Source: JAAUTT01 sp963846585 | Lineage (GTDB): Bacteria; Bacteroidota; Bacteroidia; Bacteroidales; JAAUTT01 | DNA length: 64,000 nt | Direction: 5' to 3' | Assembly: GCA_963846585.1 (NCBI GenBank) | Contig: CAWJWO010000001.1 | Span: 62,001 to 126,000 of the forward strand | In this document: one piece after another, positions 55,701 through 64,000 of the stretch | How the letters are laid out: each line of letters opens with the position of its first letter | How positions within the stretch are numbered: the stretch's first letter is position 1 | Notes under the pieces: model-generated | What the model was told of the DNA's origin: nothing | The model's database searches: none | The model's input: only the letters and a program-made list of their open reading frames with translations | Made by a program: the position numbers and the translations under genes

Positions 55701-58700
55701 TGGTATTATTCTTATAAGCGTGTGTTAAAGCAGGCGCTGATACATTACTTATGGTACCGTCTCCAAAATCCCACGTGTATCCGGATGGGGAGGGCGTTTT
55801 TTTAATACCTCCCGTCGATTTATTAGTAATAGTATCGGTAAATGGCGTACAACCGCCTGAAGAGGAACTAAGGGTGAATGATGGATTTATGTATGGATGA
55901 ACCGTTATCAGGGTTGAATCAAAGCTAATACAGTTATTGTTAGTTAAAACTGTAAGATTTGCATTAAACACATTATCCGTATCAGAAGTATTTAAATACT
56001 GGTGAGTAACATTCTGATTATCAGATGTTGATCCATCTCCAAAATCCCATAAAAATTTAGTGGCTACCAGGTTTGAGGAATTTGTAAATGTAACTGTCAA
56101 AGGGTTACAGCCTTGTGTTATATTTGTAGTAAAACCGGCTTTAGCTTGCGGATAAACTGTAATAAACCGGGTAAGAGTGTCATTGCAACCAAACTTATTA
56201 TTTACTGTTAGTTTAAAATAGTAAACTATAATATTATTGGTAATATTGGTATATGTATGTGTAAATTGTCCCGCATTGGTATTACTGCCGCTGCCATCGC
56301 CAAAATCCCAGTTATATAGTGATATAGCCCCTGATGAGGTATTATTTACCTGTACGATGAACGGACTGCATGCAGTTACGGTATCTACAGTGAAGCCTGC
56401 CTTTATGTATGGATAAACATGAATATTCTGCCTTACGGTATCAGTGCAATAATATGGAGAAGTAGCAACAAGTTGTGCATGGTATATTGTATCTTTATTA
56501 TCCGGACTAAAGTCAACATATGTGTGGTTGGGATTAGTAATTTTTGATGAACCTTTATCGCCAAACTCCCATTCCCAGTTAAGGGTATCACCTGAGGAAC
56601 CGTTAGCTTTGAAATTAACTGTTAAAGGATTACAGCCGAGTGAATCCGAAACAGCCATGCTGGCAATTATTTCAGGATAAATAGTTATTTTTTTAGTGGC
56701 CGAATCAGAACAACCCTGATTATTATCAACCTTTAAAGTATATGCATAAATTATTGTATCATAAGGTAATGTATCATTATTTAAAGTCATTGCAAAACTC
56801 TTTGGGTTTGGAGGCGTGAAATTAACAACAGGTTGTCCGCTTTGTTTGTATGACCAAAAATAATTGATTGCATTAATTGATTGGTCAGTGAATTGTATAT
56901 TAGCCGGGGCGCAGCCAACTGTCTGGTTGGTTTCAAAAGCTGCAGTTACCGGGGGAAGTATATTAACTTTAAGATGAATGGTTGTGTCACCAAAACATGC
57001 CGACCTGTGGATATCAACATAAAAATTATTGTTGCCTACCGGGGGAAAAACATGTGGATTGGCTATTGAAGGATTACTTATATATGTTGGCGGACCTCCT
57101 TTTTTCCCATACGACCAGTTATAACATAGCCCTCCTTCTGCCGATAATATAACCGTATCTCCAAGACAGGCAGTTATAGAGGAATCCGATGTAGATCCAA
57201 AACGGGCACTACCAGGTTGGATATTGAAATTTGAAAAATATCCGTATTTATTTGCAAGCCCATTGGAACCATTTATTAAACCCAAATGGAAAAAATTGCC
57301 TGTACCGCAAAGTGTAGTAGAAATTGATTGTGCTTGTCCTGCATGTGTTATAGCATCGAAATTTCTATTGTTAAACTGCAACACCGCCCATCCGGATTTT
57401 ACGTTTGCTTCAAACCAACTTCCGGGAATAGGAAATGACGGTGAACCATCAGAATAATTTAAAGTAAAGTAATTGAACGATTGGGTCGGGGAATTATATG
57501 GTTGTAATGTATCATATGGTATCATCAGGTTAATTTGAATATCATTAACGGTACCAGACCTGTAAAATCCAACTTCTGTTGATCCTGTACAATTTGTTAT
57601 AGGTGGCAGTACTGCCCCGCCAATATCAAAATTGTCACTGGTTATATGCCAGACATAAATTTTAGGGCCATTTGTCTTAATATATACTGAAGTTTGGTTT
57701 GGAACACCTATATCTATTGAATAATAATCTTCCTGGCCTGCATTAAGAGGCGCAGTAGTATACAACAAGGTGCCATCCTTGCCATAAAAGGAAACTGTAG
57801 TGGTTGTGGTTTGATCAGTTGCCAGTACAAAAACCTGTTCTCCTTTTTGTATATTATGGGGAACACTTGGGGTAGGGTTAACAGACAGGGTACCGGACAT
57901 TACCAGATATTCAGACCCCAGGATACTAACGGGAACCAACTGGTCACCATTAATATCGTAACTCGAATTTCCTTTTATAGCTTCTGCATCGTCGTTTTGG
58001 GTAACTGCAATTGGTTTATTACTAACTATATGAGTGCCTGTTGGATGATAGTAACTGGTATCATAATTTGCTACCAGGGAGAATGATTGTCCACGGTTCA
58101 AAGTAACCGGGATTGGGTTATTATTTGGATATCCATTGAAAACAGTTACTGCCAGTGCAGGAGGAGTAATAGTTACTTGTGTATTATCAACAGTGGCAAC
58201 AATTTCTATTGAACAATATGGTTTTGGGTTTAAAGTACCCTGATTGTTATTATCGGCCCCCCAAATATTTTGAAACGGAGTGTAGAATTCGGTACCTAAG
58301 GCATTTTGACCTTTAAGTGAAAAAAGTTCCCTGTTCCAATAGTTATCATAATCGTAAAATACTGTAATATCATTATCCGATGTAATTAAAAAGCCCCGGT
58401 TTTCAGGCAAACCTGGTTGATCAGAAACAGCTCTTGTCCCAATAAGTGCTGTATTGTTATAAAAGGTATAAAAATCATTCCATCCTTCCGCTATAGTATA
58501 AACATATGATTGGTGAGCTGGAACAGTAAATGTTTGAGGTCCATATTTATTGGGATTGAATGTTCCTGCCGGGATATCGTTTAAAGGCATCGAAACAGTA
58601 ACAGTTGCATCGAGGTCCATGGCTGTAATCTTAAAACTAATGGTATTTACAGCGTTAAAATAACCATAACCATCGGTTTCTTTTGGTACAGCAAACCAGA

Positions 58701-58770
58701 ATGTCCTGTCTATCTGGGCAAAACAGTTATATGAATAAATTAAAAATCCGATAAAAAGGAACTTCTTCAT
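52720..58770 (-). CDS. Giant PKD-repeat T9SS protein with IgGFc-like N-terminus (copy 1)
   Basis: About 2,016 residues from ATG 58770 (MKKFLFIGFLIYSYNCFAQ, signal peptide; ten more residues if ATG 58800 is used). Residues about 15-430 resemble the IgGFc-binding N-terminal domain (GTHIVSNKPIAVTQND, QLVPVSILGSEYLVMSG). Then come about 15 PKD-type domains, each with W(D/N)FGDG and a conserved Cys/P pattern (CNPLTVNF, CSPFIVQVNN). The last 95 residues are a gliding-motility-type C-terminal domain, type B T9SS signal: EIYDRWGEKLFQTNDL then WDGYYNEKLCKGDVYVWIAKG. Strongly similar to the neighbour at 59984. Cell-surface adhesion is the likely role. Confidence 0.9.
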   Translation of the reverse strand: MKKFLFIGFLIYSYNCFAQIDRTFWFAVPKETDGYGYFNAVNTISFKITAMDLDATVTVSMPLNDIPAGTFNPNKYGPQTFTVPAHQSYVYTIAEGWNDFYTFYNNTALIGTRAVSDQPGLPENRGFLITSDNDITVFYDYDNYWNRELFSLKGQNALGTEFYTPFQNIWGADNNNQGTLNPKPYCSIEIVATVDNTQVTITPPALAVTVFNGYPNNNPIPVTLNRGQSFSLVANYDTSYYHPTGTHIVSNKPIAVTQNDDAEAIKGNSSYDINGDQLVPVSILGSEYLVMSGTLSVNPTPSVPHNIQKGEQVFVLATDQTTTTTVSFYGKDGTLLYTTAPLNAGQEDYYSIDIGVPNQTSVYIKTNGPKIYVWHITSDNFDIGGAVLPPITNCTGSTEVGFYRSGTVNDIQINLMIPYDTLQPYNSPTQSFNYFTLNYSDGSPSFPIPGSWFEANVKSGWAVLQFNNRNFDAITHAGQAQSISTTLCGTGNFFHLGLINGSNGLANKYGYFSNFNIQPGSARFGSTSDSSITACLGDTVILSAEGGLCYNWSYGKKGGPPTYISNPSIANPHVFPPVGNNNFYVDIHRSACFGDTTIHLKVNILPPVTAAFETNQTVGCAPANIQFTDQSINAINYFWSYKQSGQPVVNFTPPNPKSFAMTLNNDTLPYDTIIYAYTLKVDNNQGCSDSATKKITIYPEIIASMAVSDSLGCNPLTVNFKANGSSGDTLNWEWEFGDKGSSKITNPNHTYVDFSPDNKDTIYHAQLVATSPYYCTDTVRQNIHVYPYIKAGFTVDTVTACSPFIVQVNNTSSGAISLYNWDFGDGSGSNTNAGQFTHTYTNITNNIIVYYFKLTVNNKFGCNDTLTRFITVYPQAKAGFTTNITQGCNPLTVTFTNSSNLVATKFLWDFGDGSTSDNQNVTHQYLNTSDTDNVFNANLTVLTNNNCISFDSTLITVHPYINPSFTLSSSSGGCTPFTDTITNKSTGGIKKTPSPSGYTWDFGDGTISNVSAPALTHAYKNNTNNEINTTVTLTLTDISGTCTATLSRNITLYPEISANYSANNYNGCNPLTVDFTNLSSPVPVAVNFIWDFNDGSTSVMQNPTHVFNNTGKNDIIYQVKMTAISEYNCKDSVTQPITVYPYLSAEDAINKPTGCSPDTVTITNGSMGGIKQYIWNYGDGTGDNNADSSFKHIYTNKTNAPVTYNLSLIVENHIPACQDTIIRSLIVYPEVVSDFTTQGNINGGCDSVTINFINTSGPAQVPTHYDWDFGDGGSSDETKVSHMFVHPDPSSTLQKVYTTRLYAYSQYNCYSIDSTLITVDPFVKADFSIDQPDGCSPLTITFTDTSSPGANEFHWVYDNGTVNNDPAHTITQSFQNQAGGVLTVNPSLTVTYNGNCPSTMTKSIQVYSQVTANFTGDTLKGCHPLTIDFTNTSQFAQRYDWYFGDLGTSIFKNPSHIFTDYSNADSIYNVTLVATSEFNCTNSITKQVTVYPKPKALFNVQNSISCPPFQLSINNLTQAGNSYLWNFGDGTDTTTLNLSNFNHTYNNLTSNNASYLLVLGVTTNFNCTDSASQKINVYPGVISGFEPDTANCSTVLVKFRNLTQRGSTYLWNFGDGVTSNLTEPVHDFFNLGVEDTTFTVKLVSYSGFGCVDSSSRKVTVYPQPVAAFSALPLKLDFPASTVNIVNETNTGNWNYFWNFKDGTTETVSNPSGHTYVTWGQYNIELKVWSNNCSDSAFKLITVVPPVPIAAFDMSSNVCLGLAINFTDQSTWATQWNWNFGDSLTSDVENPSHIYKYPGLHLVQLTVTGDGGSDALSQEVEVYPLPKVQFTINDTVVELPSTYASSPAQVSFYNSCKLGVQYFWNFGDSITSAETNPVHDYQFPGEKTVSLKVWTEYNCIDSLIKVNAVDVISGGKIIFPNVFVPSTTGPNGGKYDPTVKTVDNSIFRPVSQDVIEYNLEIYDRWGEKLFQTNDLTIGWDGYYNEKLCKGDVYVWIAKGKFMNGQAFNLAGNVTLLK

Positions 58771-58804
58771 ACAACAATTAACATTATTATTTCGGGCCAT
58801 AAAA

Positions 58805-59785
58805 TTAAAACTCTGGACACGGTACAGCTTCCAACTTCTTCTTTTTCAACACGTAAAACTCATAAGTCAGGGTAACTTCATGTGCACCTGCACTATGGGT
58901 TAATAAATTGGAAATAGTAAAATCGTAACTATAACCGCATGAAAAATGCATTAATTTTATTCCTACTAAAAAAATTATTGCATCGCCATATTCAGAGTTA
59001 AACGGAGGCAGGCCCCTGTACCATAAACCAAAAGTAAGAGGGCTTTGCGCCCAATACAATCCAATATCAAGCTGTCGGTTATTTCCTTCGTTGGTGAACA
59101 ACCCTGCAATGGATACAGTTTCATCAACTGGTTTTAATAATCTTCCGGTCCTGAGTATAGTATATCCTCCATAAAGTGACCATTTTAACGGACTCCGGTC
59201 ATTTTCTCCCCAAAGTGAAAGGTTAGGATGCAAAAGATGATCAACTGTAATACCTGTCCACATATTAGTACTATAAAGGATTGCCGATGTACTTGCGTCA
59301 AATCCTAAATCACTGCTTTTACCCGGCGCCTGAAAGGTAGTTCCGGTTGTGTTATCATATATCTGAGCAAGCGAGACAGCTTTTGAATAGTCGATTGATT
59401 TTTGCAAAAAATCAAATCCAATGCCAGGCCGTAAATGATAATACTCATTCAATTTAAAATCGTATGAATATAACAATCCAACTTCTATTGTTGAAAGGTC
59501 AACACTTCCCGCCTCATCGTCTAAAAAAATTATTCCGAGCCCACTATTATAATTACTGATACTGTGGTCAAACGATGCAGAATACGTAACATAGGCTTTT
59601 GGTAATCCGGGCCACTGGTCCCTGTAAACCGAAATAAAACGGTTTTGCTGTGTAGCCCCGGCAAACGACGGAGCCAGGTATAGCTTGTTAGCATAAAATT
59701 GTGAAAATTGAAAATCCTGGCCTGTTAAATATTTACAATTAACAAGTAATAGACTCAATAAAAATATATGTCGTATTTTAATCAA
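58805..59785 (-). CDS. PorP/SprF-family type IX secretion membrane protein
   Basis: A 326-residue outer-membrane beta-barrel. The signal peptide is MIKIRHIFLLSLLLVNCKYL. Typical blocks: DFQFSQFYANKLYLAPSFAG, YRDQWPGLPKAYVTYSASFD, GLGIIFLDDEAGS, LLYSYDFKLNEYYHLRPGIG, and SCGYSYDFTISNLL. In Flavobacterium, SprF is needed to get the giant adhesin SprB to the surface. Here it lies between two giant PKD proteins with T9SS tails, so it probably anchors or exports one or both. The stop is 34 bp before the PKD gene start. Confidence 0.93.
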   Translation of the reverse strand: MIKIRHIFLLSLLLVNCKYLTGQDFQFSQFYANKLYLAPSFAGATQQNRFISVYRDQWPGLPKAYVTYSASFDHSISNYNSGLGIIFLDDEAGSVDLSTIEVGLLYSYDFKLNEYYHLRPGIGFDFLQKSIDYSKAVSLAQIYDNTTGTTFQAPGKSSDLGFDASTSAILYSTNMWTGITVDHLLHPNLSLWGENDRSPLKWSLYGGYTILRTGRLLKPVDETVSIAGLFTNEGNNRQLDIGLYWAQSPLTFGLWYRGLPPFNSEYGDAIIFLVGIKLMHFSCGYSYDFTISNLLTHSAGAHEVTLTYEFYVLKKKKLEAVPCPEF

Positions 59786-59787
59786 TT

Positions 59788-59980
<193 letters not shown>

Positions 59981-59983
59981 ACA

Positions 59984-62900
59984 TTATTTTAACAGCGTTA
60001 CCGTTCCTGCCAAATTAAATGACTGCCCATTTGTATATTTGCCTTTCGCTATCCATACATATACGTCTCCTTTACACAAAGCGCCTTTATAATATCCATC
60101 CCAACCAATGCTTATATCATTTGTCTGAAATAGCTTTTCTCCCCATCTGTCATATATTTCAAGATCATACTCAAGAACATCTTGTGTAACAGGACGAAAT
60201 ATAGAATTATCTTTAGGTGCTGAAAGTGGATCATATTTACCTCCGTTTGGTCCTGTGGTATTTGGAACAAATACGTTTGGATATGATATTCCTCCTCCTC
60301 CAATTACATCAATGGCGTTTACCATTATGAGGGAATCAAAACAATTGTATTGCGTCCAGACATCGAGGTAAACAGTTTTATAACCTAATGTATTATAATC
60401 ATGTACTGGTTCTGTTTCATTTGAAATAGTACTATCTCCAAAATTCCATAAGTATTTTACACCAAGCTGACTGTTATTATAAAATTTTACCTGGGCAGGA
60501 GATGGTGATATTGCACTTGGTAATTCAACCACTGTTGGTACAGGTGTAAATTCTACTATTGGCAGCGGATACACCTGAACATCCTGAGTAATTACATTAG
60601 TACCGCCGTCACCTGTAACAATAAGTTGTACGTGATATATACCTGCATTGGGATACACGTGGGCCGGAGGATTTTCGTCGGTAGATATGGCGCTGTCTCC
60701 AAAATTCCATATCCACGAAGTTGCCCAGGTTGAATTCTCAGTAAATTTTATTGCTAATCCAAGACATACATTTGACGATATTACGAAATCAGCAATCGGA
60801 ACCGGCGGTATAATAGTAATATTGGTGAAAGCTGAGTCATAACAATTATTGTTCCATGCCTTTAATTCAATGTTATAATTTCCCCATGCAGCATATGTAT
60901 GAGATATAGGATCTTTTACCTGTTCAGTAACATTATCGCCAAAGTTCCACAAATAATTCCAACTACCTGCATTGGTTTCATTTACAATATTAACTGTTGA
61001 CGCCGGAAAATCAAGTATCCTTGGCAATGCACTGAATGCCGCCAAAGGATTGGGGTAAACTGTTACTTTCCGTGAAGACGAATCAACACATCCGAATGTT
61101 GAATAACTTAACAGATTAACTGTAAAAGAAGTATCGTTAACCCCAAGGTTAAAAAAATTGTGTACAGGATCTGGTAAATTACTGGTCACCCCATCTCCAA
61201 AATTCCACAAATACGTTGAGCCTCTCTGTGTGAGATTCCTGAATTTTACCAAAACGGTATTGCAATTTGCCGTGTCAGGTTCAAATCCGGAAATAACCCC
61301 GGGATATACATTTATGAACCGTGATGCACTGTCGGTACAGTTAAAATTAGTTGTAACCCCAAGGATCAACTGATATAATTGAGAGTTTTCCGTGAAATTG
61401 TTATACGTATGGTTAACGGTTGAGAGGTCAAATGTAGTTGTATCAGTTCCGTCCCCAAAGTTCCAGAAATAGGAATCAGCTGCTTCCGATAAATTGGTTA
61501 TCGATAGTTGAAAGGGCGGGCAACTGATTGAATTCTGAACATTAAACAAGGCCTTTGGTTTGGGGTATACTGTTACTTGTTTGGTTATACTGTTTGTACA
61601 GTTATACTCTGAAGTTGCTAATAGTGTTAAGTTATACACCGAATCAACATTACTAAAATCAGAATATGTATGAGAAGGGTTTGTAAGGATAGAGGTGCCT
61701 AAATCACCAAAGGACCAGTCGTACTTTTGTGCATATTGTGAAGTGTTTGTAAAATCAATTTTAACTGGATGGCATCCTTTTAAAGTATCCTGGGTAAAAT
61801 TTGCGATAACCTGTGAATATACCTGGATTGCTTTTGTCATTGTACTCGGACAAATTCCATTATAAGTAACTGTAAGAGCCGGATTAAATGTAAGCTTACC
61901 TCCGGACTGGTTTTGATATGTTTGAGTAAAATTATGAGATGGATCGTTATTAGTCACACCATTTCCAAACACCCATGAATATCCATTCGCTCCCGGAGAA
62001 GATGAATTAGTAAAAGAAACTGTCAATGGCGAGCATCCCTCAGGTTTATCAATTGAAAAACCGGCTTTAACAAAAGGGTCAACTGTAATAAAAGTGGAAT
62101 CAACGCTGTAACAATCATATTGCGAATATGCATAAAGCCTGGTAGTAAATACATGCTGGACTGTTGAAGAAGGATCAGGATGCACAAACATGTGCGGAAC
62201 ATTAGTTGCAGTTGATGACCCTCCGTCCCCAAAATCCCAGTCATAACGGGTTGGAACCGGTGCTGGTCCCGAAGTATTTATAAAATTAATTGTAACCGAA
62301 TCGCAACCCCCTGTAACATTGTCTGCTGTTGAAAAATTCGATACTACTTCAGGGTAAACTATTATACTCCTGAAAATAGTGTCCTGGCAGTCCGGACCAT
62401 TGGTTTGCACAATTAATTGAATTTTATAAGTTACAGGCTCGTTTGTTTTATTAGTATAAACATGTATAAATGATGGCGATTTATTATTATCAAAGCTTCC
62501 ATCACCATAATGCCAGATATATTTTGTTATTCCTCCAAGTGAACCATTGGTTATAGTAACTGTATCCGGTGAACAAGCTCCAGGTTTATTAACTGTAAAA
62601 TCAGCTGAAATAAAAGGAAAAACGGTTATTAATTGTGTGATTGAATCTTTACAATTATATTCTGATATAGCTGTCATTTTAACATAATATGATGTATCAG
62701 AAAACGATGTATTGTTAAACAGATGCTGAGGGTTCTTCTGATCAGATGATGCCCCGTCAGTAAAATCCCAGATGAAATTTACAGCTACAGGAACAGGGCT
62801 TGACAGGTTGTTAAAATCTACCGTTAAAGGATTACAACCACTAAAAATATTTGCACTATAATTTGCTGATATTGCCGGATATAGTGTAATATTTCTGGAT

Positions 62901-64000
62901 AAAGAAGCTGTACACGATCCACTTATGTCAGTCAATGTAAGAGACACGGAAGTGTCAATTTCATTGTTGGTATTATTCTTATATGTGTGGGTTAAAGTAG
63001 GTGCAGTTAAATTACTGAAGCTTCCGTCACCAAAATTCCAATTATAAGTTTTTATTCCCCCTGTCGATTTATTTGAAATAGTATCGGTAAATGGTGTACA
63101 ACCTGCTGAAGTACTTAAAGTAAAAGAAGGGCTTAGAAATGCATGAACGGTGATTTGCGTTGAATCATAACTAACGCAATTATTGTTTGTTATAACTGTA
63201 AGATTTGCATTATATACTTTATCAGCTTTAGTAGTATTTATATACTGGTGTGTCGGGTTCTGATTATCAGCTGTTGATCCATCACCAAAATCCCATAAAT
63301 AACTTACAGGAACTTTATTGGCTGAATTAGAAAATATAATTACTGAATCATTACAAACTGCTGGATGATTGGCAGTAATACTGGCTACTGCTTCCGGATA
63401 AACAGTTATAAAGCGGGTTAGAGTATCAATACAACCAAATTTATTATATACTGTAAGTTTAAATTTGTTTACTATAATATTATTGGTAATATTGGTATAT
63501 GTATGTGTGAAATGACTTGAACCGGTAATACCTGGGGCAGTGCCATCTCCAAAATCCCAGTTATATTTGGATATGGCCCCGGATGATGTATTATTTATTT
63601 GTAATGTAAACGGACTGCATGCGGTAACTGTATCTAAGGTAAAGCCTGCATTAATGTATGGATAAACATGAATATCCTGCCTTACAGTATCAGTGCAAAA
63701 ATACGGAGAAGTTGCCACCAGCTGTACATGGTAAATTGTATCATTATGATCGGGACTATTGTCAAGAAATGTGTGGCTGGGACTGGTAATTACAGATGAA
63801 CCCTGATCACCGAAATCCCATTTCCAGTTAAGGGTATCTCCACCTGATTTTTTTGCAGTAAAATTAATTGGCAAAGGATTACATCCAACTCCAACTGTAT
63901 CAGGTGCTAACATGTCGATGTCGGCAATTATTTCAGGATAAATTGTAATTTTTTTTGTGGCCTGATCGGAACAACCTAAATTATCATCAACTACTAAAGT
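59984..64000 (-). CDS. Giant PKD-repeat T9SS protein (copy 2), 5' end outside window
   Basis: The minus-strand frame is open to base 64000 and the last visible residues upstream of Met 63913 (DNLGCSDQATKKITIYPEII) match the corresponding stretch of copy 1, so the gene continues out of the window and 63913 is not the start. 1,338 residues are visible: about 14 PKD domains (WDFGDGT, WNFGDG) and the same type B T9SS tail, EIYDRWGEKLFQTNDI then WDGYYKGALCKGDVYVWIAKG. Long identical stretches to copy 1 (for example TVLVKFRNLTQRGSTYLWNF, 20 residues) show recent duplication or conversion. Confidence 0.9.
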   Translation of the reverse strand, partial: TLVVDDNLGCSDQATKKITIYPEIIADIDMLAPDTVGVGCNPLPINFTAKKSGGDTLNWKWDFGDQGSSVITSPSHTFLDNSPDHNDTIYHVQLVATSPYFCTDTVRQDIHVYPYINAGFTLDTVTACSPFTLQINNTSSGAISKYNWDFGDGTAPGITGSSHFTHTYTNITNNIIVNKFKLTVYNKFGCIDTLTRFITVYPEAVASITANHPAVCNDSVIIFSNSANKVPVSYLWDFGDGSTADNQNPTHQYINTTKADKVYNANLTVITNNNCVSYDSTQITVHAFLSPSFTLSTSAGCTPFTDTISNKSTGGIKTYNWNFGDGSFSNLTAPTLTHTYKNNTNNEIDTSVSLTLTDISGSCTASLSRNITLYPAISANYSANIFSGCNPLTVDFNNLSSPVPVAVNFIWDFTDGASSDQKNPQHLFNNTSFSDTSYYVKMTAISEYNCKDSITQLITVFPFISADFTVNKPGACSPDTVTITNGSLGGITKYIWHYGDGSFDNNKSPSFIHVYTNKTNEPVTYKIQLIVQTNGPDCQDTIFRSIIVYPEVVSNFSTADNVTGGCDSVTINFINTSGPAPVPTRYDWDFGDGGSSTATNVPHMFVHPDPSSTVQHVFTTRLYAYSQYDCYSVDSTFITVDPFVKAGFSIDKPEGCSPLTVSFTNSSSPGANGYSWVFGNGVTNNDPSHNFTQTYQNQSGGKLTFNPALTVTYNGICPSTMTKAIQVYSQVIANFTQDTLKGCHPVKIDFTNTSQYAQKYDWSFGDLGTSILTNPSHTYSDFSNVDSVYNLTLLATSEYNCTNSITKQVTVYPKPKALFNVQNSISCPPFQLSITNLSEAADSYFWNFGDGTDTTTFDLSTVNHTYNNFTENSQLYQLILGVTTNFNCTDSASRFINVYPGVISGFEPDTANCNTVLVKFRNLTQRGSTYLWNFGDGVTSNLPDPVHNFFNLGVNDTSFTVNLLSYSTFGCVDSSSRKVTVYPNPLAAFSALPRILDFPASTVNIVNETNAGSWNYLWNFGDNVTEQVKDPISHTYAAWGNYNIELKAWNNNCYDSAFTNITIIPPVPIADFVISSNVCLGLAIKFTENSTWATSWIWNFGDSAISTDENPPAHVYPNAGIYHVQLIVTGDGGTNVITQDVQVYPLPIVEFTPVPTVVELPSAISPSPAQVKFYNNSQLGVKYLWNFGDSTISNETEPVHDYNTLGYKTVYLDVWTQYNCFDSLIMVNAIDVIGGGGISYPNVFVPNTTGPNGGKYDPLSAPKDNSIFRPVTQDVLEYDLEIYDRWGEKLFQTNDISIGWDGYYKGALCKGDVYVWIAKGKYTNGQSFNLAGTVTLLK

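Overview
The window comes from a low-GC Bacteroidota chromosome. The evidence is the gene set: type IX secretion (T9SS) cargo with C-terminal sorting domains, a PorP/SprF-type membrane protein, a BT_3928-type DoxX protein, a folP-cdaA pair, SiaC (DUF1987), a TonB-dependent receptor and many signal peptides ending before Gln. It could belong to Bacteroidales or a related environmental lineage, and I cannot place it further. No rRNA, tRNA, CRISPR array, integrase or prophage was seen.

Layout. 1-6.8 kb: the 3' end of ppdK, pckG (PEP/pyruvate node), a GIY-YIG ORF inside an inverted-repeat-bounded unit, a GH9 glycosidase, and a small toxin-antitoxin pair. 7.1-10.8 kb: RhlE-type helicase, ABC-F ATPase, Tpx. 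11.1-24.2 kb: an unbroken plus-strand run with two DUF155 paralogues, a Cys-cluster protein, two single-domain receivers, a small secreted-looking peptide with a PqqD-HprK fusion and a nucleotidyltransferase, a T9SS cargo protein, and a very repetitive 1.8k-residue surface protein. 24.2-34.4 kb (minus strand): hybrid histidine kinase, BY-kinase/Wzc, cyclophilin, an Ig-like repeat protein, SiaC and a TPR-SpoIIE-receiver phosphatase. 34.8-52.5 kb: housekeeping and envelope genes (msrAB, permease, tmk, folP-cdaA, plsY, phoH-receiver-purC, LysM protein, YitT, TonB receptor, DivIC, OmpH). 52.7-64 kb: two giant paralogous PKD-repeat T9SS proteins on either side of a PorP/SprF protein, which looks like a SprB/SprF-type surface adhesin locus.

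Two signals stand out. First, many genes are followed directly after, or even overlapping, their stop codon by tandem arrays whose unit is almost always 7 bp. The unit sequence varies (AAAGATA, AGACAGA, GGGACGT, AAGAGCC, TAGTGCA and others), but in the stop-linked arrays the sense strand is usually the purine-rich one. Some arrays have complementary partners and form long hairpins. Second, the 14.4-16.9 kb cassette (61-residue peptide, PqqD-HprK fusion, NTP_transf_5-like protein) looks like a peptide-modification (RiPP-like) locus without the usual lasso cyclase or protease.

Several otherwise intact genes (pckG, the MazF-like toxin, the ABC-F gene, the T9SS protein, the repeat adhesin) carry single-base indels, mostly in homopolymer runs. 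This pattern fits sequencing or assembly error better than gene decay. These genes are annotated as whole genes with the shift positions given.
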